Shown piece after piece: positions 56,484-64,000 of a DNA stretch of 64,000 nucleotides. The notes beneath the pieces are model-generated. The model searched no databases. It had not been told where the DNA came from and saw nothing but the letters and a program-made list of their open reading frames with translations. The number at the start of each line of letters is the position of its first letter. Position 1 is the stretch's first letter. The stretch is taken from the NCBI GenBank assembly GCA_036874045.1, contig CM072336.1, forward strand, positions 20,207,001 through 20,271,000, given 5' to 3'. Position numbers and translations under genes: made by a program. The stretch is from Cymodocea nodosa (lineage: Eukaryota > Streptophyta > Magnoliopsida > Alismatales > Cymodoceaceae).

Positions 56484-58478
56484 TGTTAGGAACGAATGGC
56501 TTCACTAGAGGGGGGGTGAATGGAGAACAATGTGAATTTAAGCCTATTTTTCACTTTACTAATTAATTTGATTAATCAGTTTACACAAGTAATAATCAGA
56601 TAAAAATATCATGCACAGCGAAAATAAAGGTAAGAAACACAAGAGAATTTTAGGTGGTTCACCAACTCACCTAGTCCACCCCCAAGGGACACTTGGGCTT
56701 CACTAAGTGTCTCAACACTTACACACTTGCTTTCAGGTCGAAGTAAGAACCAACCACACAGAAGTTTTCAGGTATAAACTTCAGAAAACCAACACTTAGA
56801 AGTTTTCAAGTATAAACTCCAGAAACTAACACTCAGAAGTTTTCAGGTATAAACTCTAGAAAACCAACACCTAGAAGATTTTAGGTATAAACTCCAGAAA
56901 ACCAACCTCTTGAGCTTTCAGGTCGAAACTCAAACCAACAACTGAATGAAGCTTTAAGGTTGAAACCATGAACCAAATGATCATTCTTGGATCAGACTTT
57001 CAGCACATGGAGAGCTTTAAGAATCTTCTTGTAAATCCAACTTTCAATTGATTTTTTGTTGAACTGAATTTGAGCTTTCTTCTATATCAGTAATTGATCT
57101 GCAATGTATACTATATCTCTGTATGTAATTGTATCTGTAATCTCACTTGTAAGCTCTGCTAAATATTGAAAGATCTATCTGTATTTATGCTTGAATATCC
57201 AACGATCATAATTTCTTCTCAACGGTTGTATTCTGTTGTACTTGGTAAATAATCAGACCTAAATGTGGTAAGTTACCATTCTGTTTGATGTTCAGTAAGT
57301 AACCTTCCGAAAATCTCAGGCTTTCGGATGGTTATAAAAATAAGTTACCAAAAAGCATCCATAACTTATCGATTCATCACTCAAATTCTGTTATCTGAGT
57401 CACGTGAGGATTTTAAGTTGCTCACGTGTAATGTCAAGTGTTTGGAGTTTTGTATTCAACTTACCGAAAAGAGCTCCTGACTTTCGGATAGTTAACTACT
57501 ATAACTCTCCGAACTTTCTTTTTAGTCTCCGATAGCTGTCTCTTCAATTCTGCATGTGCATAAAAGAATAACTTAAGTTTTGGATAGTTAAGAATGTAAC
57601 TCACCGAAACTTCCCATTTTTCGGATAGTTATCTTTCTAACTCTCCGAAAACCCATTTGAGCATCTGTTTGGAATTCTACACATGAGAAATTCAATGACT
57701 TAAGTTTCAGATAGTTAAATTGTAACTCACCGAAACTCACTTGAAATTTCGGATAGTTATCTTTCTAACTCTCCGAAAACTTAAATGATCTTCTTTTTGG
57801 AATTCTGCACGTGGCAATTTCAATAACTTAAGTTTCGGATAGTTAAACTGTAACTTATCGAAACTCTCTTTGAAATTTCGGATAGTTATCTAACTCTCCG
57901 ATTTTCCCTTTTAAGCTTTCAACTACTAGCTTCTCCATTTGCACGTACGTAATAAGATGACTTAAGTTCCGGAAAGTTATACCTGTAACTTTCAAAAAAC
58001 TCGAATAGTTATCTAACTCTCTGAAAGAAAACTCGGATAGTTATCTAACTCTCCGAAAAGTCCTTTAAGATTCTGTGTTGTATTTATGCACGTGGTTAAT
58101 TGAATGACTTAAGTTTCAAATAGTTAGCCTTTCTAACTTTCTGATTTTCCTTTTCCTTTCGGATATTTAACTCTATAACTCTTTGATCATTCAACCAACT
58201 TAACTATCTGATTAAATAACTCTCTGAAGGCTTTGTAAAATCGGATAGTTATCCTTCTAACTGTCCGATGGACTTGCTGTTGTTTTACTCTTTGGACCTG
58301 TAACTGTCTAATTTTCCTGTAACTTTAAGGTAGTATCATCTGGAACCTTTTCCATCTGTTCGTCTACATGGAATTTGTTCTATCTGTCTTTTGATCTAAT
58401 GCTGCACTGACTTAACTGTGAAATACAATATGTTTCCTCATATAGGTTTTGCATTATCAAAATACTAGGGTCCTAACA
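56484..58478 (-). repeat. Element F 3' LTR with module array
   Basis: 1995 bp, TGTTAGGA...TCCTAACA. 57290-58280 is an array of ~125-bp super-units: CACGTG-like word, ACTTAAGT, CGGATAGTTA...TAACTCACCG, CGGATAGTTA...TAACTCTCCG. The pair at 57619-57650 has 13-bp arms with one mismatch around 6 nt. Confidence 0.85.
56760..56911. repeat. 38-bp tandem repeat, four copies, in F 3' LTR
   Basis: Unit AGAAGTTTTCAGGTATAAAC plus 18 bases. The same array is at 61833-61984 in the 5' LTR. Confidence 0.85.
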
Positions 58479-59975
58479 ATCTCCCCCTTTTTGATAATGA
58501 CAAAATCCTTTACATTAAATTACATGTATTTCACTCCCTAGATTGTTGCTATACATTCAATCACATAGAAACTAAGTAAAGCAAAGAATTACAATGAATA
58601 TAATACAATGAAGTTAATTTCTCGCCTTGTCTGTGTGCTGGGAAAGCTCCCCCTGCCTTCTATGTAATTTTCTATATTCTTCTCCCCCGTTTTGTCATTA
58701 GATAAAGGGAGTTCCACAATTTTCTTTTGCTGAATTTTCTTCTCCCCTTTTTGTCATTAAATTTGTATCTAATGATATACCAATTTTCTGATCTCTATAA
58801 TCCTGTCAGATATCAAGTTGTGAAAAGAATCAAATGCATCAATATCTTCAAATACCAATTTTTGATTTTCCATCAAATGTAGACTATTGGTGTGTAGATC
58901 TCAATTGTTGAGATATTTTCATCATTGCAGTCTATTTTCTTCTTTTCCTTTGATGTTGTGCTACTTTTCTTCTTTCTTATTCGAGCACAGTATCAATTGA
59001 AGTGTCAATTTCCTTAATCCTTGTTTGATGCCAATTGTTGACATTCTATCATCTGAGAAGTCAGTAATTGCTCTCCTGATTTGTGATATTTCTTCCTTTA
59101 TTTTTGTGTAATTACTGCATCATCTGTAAAAACTGAAAACAGTGAAATGCCAATAGTTAATGTAGCAATTTATAAATATGCAGTTAATATTTGTAATTTC
59201 TACCACATGCTCTCTCCCTATCTGTATGGAGGTTCTCTAATTTATAATAGCAAGCTATAAACTCTCCCCCTATATGCATGCCCTCTTTATATACTTTCTT
59301 TTTGCATTGACATAGCATTTTGAATTTCCTTCATATAGTAGGTTCTCCCCCTACTTATATGCTTTTCCTAGTAGACAAATTTGCTACACCTGTTCTGCAA
59401 AATGACATATAGAATACCAATTGAACTAGGTATCAATTGTTAATCAAAAACATCATAAATGATTCTCAATCATTTAGCTTTTGATTCCAATCCGTTTCTC
59501 TTCTCTTAGATCTCTATTTCAAGAGATTCTTTCAATTTGCAGAAGATAATTTGAAGACTGTAATCTGTTTACTGCAGATTTTGATTGTCCTATGATAAAT
59601 CTGATTTGTATACATTCATCCTGGCTCATGTAGATCTTATTTCCTTTAAAGAACAGAATTCAATCAATGATACCACTTTGATACTACTTGTTCATTTCAG
59701 AATATCATAGCTGATTCTTAACTGATTATCAACTATTTGACTTTTTCAAAAAAAATTTCTCTTCACGAGATTCTGCTTATTCTAATAACACTTGTTTCTA
59801 ACTGTTGCACATTTTTCTCTCCTTGAGCATCAAGATTTTAGGCACGATTTTCACTCAATCTAAGTGAGCACTTTCTACCAATTTATGGTGCCTCTTGTAA
59901 TATCAAATTTTTACTGTCATAACTGGTTTGGAGCTATAGATCAACTACTCCCCCTAAACAATATAATCCTGCAAT
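58479..59975 (-). other. Element F 3' non-coding region with multiple polypurine tracts
   Basis: Minus-strand GGGGGAG at about 58483, 58646, 58682, 59265, 59347 and 59948; the first abuts the 3' LTR. Collinear with 46828-48401 of C. Confidence 0.75.
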
Positions 59976-61502
59976 TCAAATAGAAAGAGATTTTGGTTCC
60001 TATACTTTCTTGGGTCCATAAATGTTAGTCCTGACAATATTTAGTTTATTGCCTTTTGGTGGCCACATTGAACCAGATCTTCTTTTGATGGCAAACACTA
60101 TTGTACCATCTCTATAAGATCGGATAACACCACCACAGTAGGGTATTTCCTATGGAGTAGCATATCCTAGGCCAAGTTTATTAGAACTGTATCTTTGAGA
60201 ACCAATGATTTGATCTAATCCTTTTTGTCCATTGGTAAATTTATGCATAGTATTTTTTAGATCAGTGATTTCAGATTTCAATTTTTCATTTTCATTTATC
60301 AGTTCATCATTATAGCATTTCCTATCTTCAACATGTAGATTTTCAAGTTTAGTATGTGCTTCTTTTAAACATGCAGTTAAATGCTTAATTTCCTTTTTAT
60401 ACTTTTTGCATTTAACATATAAACTGTCAACAGTAGACAAAAGAATATTTACATCTAGATTATCATTGTCTACATCAGAATCACTTTGAGATGAAGTGGA
60501 ACATACCTCTTGTGCTGTATAGCACACGTTTACTGGTACCTCTTCATCTGAACTGGATGAGCTACTAGAAGAACTACTGTCATCCCAAGTAGCCTTCAAT
60601 GCCATTTTCTTTTTGTAGCTCTTCTTCTTCTTCATTTCTTTTTCTTCTTCTTGTTGTAGTGGACAATCAGGTTGTATATGTCCCTGCTTCTTGCATTTAA
60701 AGCATATTGGTGCATTGCTTTTTGATGTGTTGGCTTGGTTCTTTTTCTTCATCTATTTTTTGAACTTTCTAGCCAATAGCACAACTTCATCATCATCCGA
60801 GCTTTGAAGTTCCTGTGTTGATGGAAAGGCTAGTTCTTTCTTTGTTTCAGTTTTCTTTTTACCACTACCTTCCTCAACTTTCCATTCCTTCATTTGAACT
60901 TCATGGGCTAGTAGGTTGCCCATTAGATCCTCTACTAAGTATTTGTTGAGGTCTTTGGAATCTTGTATCGATGTGGACTTTTGCTTCCATTCCACAATTA
61001 AGCTTCTGAGGATTTTCTGTACCTATTCACGGACAGAAAATTCCTTTCCCAAACCTCTTAAGCTATTAATAATCTCAGTGAATCTTGAAAACATATCAGT
61101 GATAGTTTCATCATCAAGCATTTTAAATAATTCAAGCTTTTTAAGTAAAATGCTTATTTTAGTGTCTTTCACTTGGCTGGTTCTTTCAAAGGTTATTTGA
61201 AGAGTGTTCCAAGCCTCATGAGCAGATTTACAAGCTGAAACTTTATTATATTGTTCAGTAGATAATGCATAGTAAATAATATTCAGCCCTCGAGTATCCA
61301 TTTGGATGATTCTCTCATCCTCCTCAGTCTAGTCATTCTTGTGACTAGGTGGAATAGGTGTTCCTAGAACAACCATTTTCCATAAACTCATATCTGAGCT
61401 TCTAAGGAAACATTCCATCTTGTTTTTCCAATAATTATAATTAATACCATCAAACAGGGGAGGACGATGGATGTTCTGACCCTTTCTGTGAAAAGATGCC
61501 AT
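59976..61502 (-). pseudogene. gag: Element F gag
   Basis: ATG 61502. DUF4219/UBN2-type N-terminus (PPLFDGINYNYWKNKMECFL, then HEAWNTLQITFERTS), CCHC knuckle CFKCKKQGHIQPDC, Ser run, coiled coil, and a C-terminus near NIYGPKKV. It has fewer stops than the C copy (near 61330, 61023, 60753, 60150). Ends at TGA 59976 without entering a protease. Confidence 0.85.
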
Positions 61503-61543
61503 GATCTCAGATGGTTAAATCTATCAAAAAAGAGATCAACCTA

Positions 61544-61554
61544 CTCTAATACCA
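61544..61554 (-). other. Element F primer-binding site (tRNA-Met)
   Basis: TGGTATTAGAG on the minus strand, two bases from the LTR. One mismatch to the usual TGGTATCAGAG. Confidence 0.8.
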
Positions 61555-61556
61555 TT

Positions 61557-63340
61557 TGTTAGGAACGAATGGCTTCACTAGAGGGGGGGTGAATAGAGAA
61601 TAATGTGAATTTAAGTCTATTTTTCACTTTACTAACTAATTTGATTAATCAGTTTGCACAAGTAATAATCAGATAAAAATATCATGCACAGCGGAAATAA
61701 AGGTAAGAAATACAAGAGAATTTTAGGTGGTTCACCAACTCGGCTAGTCCAACCCCAAGGGTCACTTGGGCTTCACTAAGTGTCTCAACACTTACACACT
61801 TGCTTTCAGGTTGAAGCAAGAACCAACCACACAGAAGTTTTCAAGTATAGACTCTAGAAAACCAACACTCAGAAGTTTTCAGGTATAAAGTCTTGAAACC
61901 AACACTTAGTAGTTTTCAGGTATAAACTCCAGAAAACCAACACCTAGAAGTTTTCAGGTATAAACTCCAAAAAACCAACCTCTTGAGTTTTCAGGTCGAA
62001 ACTCAAACCAACAACTGAATGAAGCTTTAAGGTTGAAGCCACGAACCAAATGATCCTTCTTGGATCAGACTTTCAGCACATGGAGAGCTTTAAGAATCTT
62101 CTTGTAAATCCAACTTTCAATCGATTCTTTGTTGAACTGAATTTGAGCTTTCTTCTATATCAGTAATTGATCTGCAATGTATATTGTATCTCTGTATGTA
62201 ATTGTATCTGTAATCTCACTTGTAAGCTCTGCTGAATATTGAAAGATCTATCTGTATTTATGCTTGAATATCCAACGATCATAATTTCTCCTCAACGGAT
62301 GTATTCTGCTGTACTTGGTAAATAATCAGACCTAAATATGGTAAGTTACCGTTCTGTCTGATGTTCAGTAAGTAACCTTTCAAAAATCTCAGGCTTTCGG
62401 ATGGTTATAAAAATAAGTTACTGAAAAGCATCCATAACTTACCGATTCATCACTCAAATTCTGTTATCTGAGTCACGTGAGGATTTTAAGTTGCTCACGT
62501 GTAATGTCAAGTGTTCGGAGTCTTGTATTCAACTTACCGAAAAGAGCTCTTGACTTTCGGATAGTTAACTACTGTAACTCTCTGAACTTTCTTTTAAGTC
62601 TCCGACAAATGTCTCTTCAATTCTGCACATGCATAAAAGAATAATTTAAGTTTCGGATAGTTAAGAATATAACTCACTGAAACTTCCCATTTTTCAGATA
62701 GTTATCTTTCTAACTCTCCGAAATCCCATTTGAGCATCTGTATGGAATTTTGCATGTGGGAAATTCAATGACTTAAGTTTTGGATAGTTAAACTGTAACT
62801 CACCGAAACTCTCTTGAAATTTCAGATAGTTATCTTTCTAACTCTCCGAAAACTTAAATGATATTCTTTCTGGAATTCTACACGTGGCAATTTCAATAAC
62901 TTAAGTTTCAGATAGTTAAACTATAACTTACCAAAACTCTATTTGAAATTTCAGATAGTTATCTAACTCTCCGATTTTCCCTTTTAAGCTTTCAACTACC
63001 GGCTTCTCCATTTTGCACGTGCGTAATAAGATGACTTAAGTTCCGGAAAGTTATACCTATAACTTTCCGAAAAACTCGAATATTTATCTAACTCTCCGAA
63101 AGAAAACTCGGATAGTTATCTAACTCTCCGAAAAGTCCTTTAAGATTCTGTTTTGTATTTCTGCATGTGGTTAATTGAATGACTTAAGTTTTGGATAGTT
63201 AGCCTTTCTAACTTTCCGATTTTCCTTTTTCTTTCGGATAGTTAACTCCATAACTCTCCGATCATTCAACCAACTTAACTATTTGATTCAATAACTCTCC
63301 GAAGGCTTTGTAAAATTGGATAGTTATCCTTCTAACTATC
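61557..63340 (-). repeat. Element F 5' LTR, truncated by G
   Basis: Collinear with 56484 to about 58265. Includes the 38-bp array (61833-61984) and module array (62390-63330). G entered after CTATC. Confidence 0.85.
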
Positions 63341-64000
63341 TGTTTGGTTTTTCCTAACACTACACTAGAAAAACTTGGATTTGTTGCTTCTATTTTTTTA
63401 CTTAGTTAATTTATCTTTATGCCTATTCTTTCTTTTAAAAGTAAACAAACAACCTTTAATACAATTTAGATATTAATTCCAATTTGTACTTTAATTGCAA
63501 GTGCATAGTGTCTATTGTATCAGTGTGCAAGTACAGGTTGATCCCATAGGGAATTGCTGACGAATTTAAGAAATGTTTGATTGTGAACAATTCAAATTTA
63601 TATTCAATAAGCACTCCGTTGAGTTACATTAAAATCTTAAGTTTTTTTGTACGAACCAATTTCAGTAAACTGTAAAATTAAAACTAACATAAAACAATTA
63701 TAAAACTGATACAGATAACATTAATCACGATACAACACAAACAATACAACACTCAAATACAACATATAAACAAAGATAAATTGTTTTTGGTATTTTTGTT
63801 TTGATGTAATGGGCGAAAGGTGAAATGTAAAGTAATCTCACTTGACAGTAAATACTTCCGACACTACTTGCAACGCGATTACACCACTGAAAATTAAACC
63901 ACTTACAATTCTGTCTCCTCTCCCTATAGAATCGCGAGTCCAGAATTGCAAGATGATCTCCTCTTCAGCATACAGGCATCAACCCGAAGCCAAGGCTAAA
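63341..64000 (-). repeat. Element G, Athila-like LTR, runs off window
   Basis: It starts TGTTTGGTTTTTCC, the same terminus as B. It contains the GTACTTGCA marker block near 63525 and the block shared with B near 63800-64000. About 270 bp are deleted at 63627, inside a GAGTTA arm. Confidence 0.8.

Larger units (their letters stand above)
56484..63340 (-). mobile_element. Element F, gag-only Sirevirus-like retrotransposon
   Basis: 3' LTR 56484-58478, internal 58479-61556, 5' LTR 61557-63340, cut by G. Same plan as C: Met-tRNA primer site, gag, PPT-rich 3' region, no protease or pol. It was inserted in the capsid ORF of E after AGGCA. Confidence 0.85.

Noticed and set aside
1-64000. tRNA or rRNA genes and CRISPR arrays
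   Set aside because: None seen; the regular repeats are LTR modules, not spacer arrays.

Overview
The window is from the nuclear genome of a flowering plant. One ordinary single-exon plant gene is clear, on the minus strand at 2939-4609. It belongs to the family usually annotated 'protamine P1 family', and its GC-rich codons suggest a monocot, but that is only an inference. A few exons of a second gene lie at the extreme left (148-672, minus). A short hAT-type non-autonomous transposon follows at 5886-6706. From about 7950 to the right edge everything is LTR retrotransposon, nested several levels deep.

Layout of the nest, outermost first. The LTR of a Ty3/gypsy (Athila-like) element D (7953-9308, continued at 49994-50558) was entered by a Ty1/copia Sirevirus-like element H that survives as a solo LTR (9309-10685, continued at 49726-49988; TSD ACTTA). 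H was entered by C, a gag-only Sirevirus-like element (10686-49720; TSD CATGA). C was entered by B, a minus-strand Athila-like element of about 16.6 kb (13976-46738; TSD GGTTG/GGCTG). B was entered by A, a plus-strand member of the same family (22382-38526; TSD CTACC/CTGCC). To the right, E (same Athila-like family, minus) sits in the remnant of D. E is entered by F (gag-only Sirevirus-like, minus), and the LTR of F is entered by G (Athila-like LTR, minus), which runs off the window.

The Athila-like family is the most unusual content. A and B share the order LTR - tRNA-Asp primer site - zinc-knuckle gag piece - protease - RT/RNase H - integrase - Glu-rich ORF2 - gag capsid - F-box-like ORF - polypurine tract - LTR. 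The capsid domain that normally opens the polyprotein is therefore downstream of integrase, and an F-box gene has been added at the 3' end. E shows the same 3' end independently. The spacers before ORF2, before capsid and before the F-box ORF each hold inverted-repeat cassettes built on GAGTTA...TAACTC. The same cassettes, together with CACGTG and ACTTAAGT words, fill the LTRs of both the gypsy-type and the copia-type elements here. All copies seen are decayed (stops, frameshifts, and an RT active-site loss in A), so none looks autonomous.

C and F share another design: a Sirevirus-like gag with a CCHC knuckle, no protease or pol, and a roughly 1.5-kb 3' region with repeated GGGGGAG polypurine tracts. 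They look like a gag-only family mobilised in trans.
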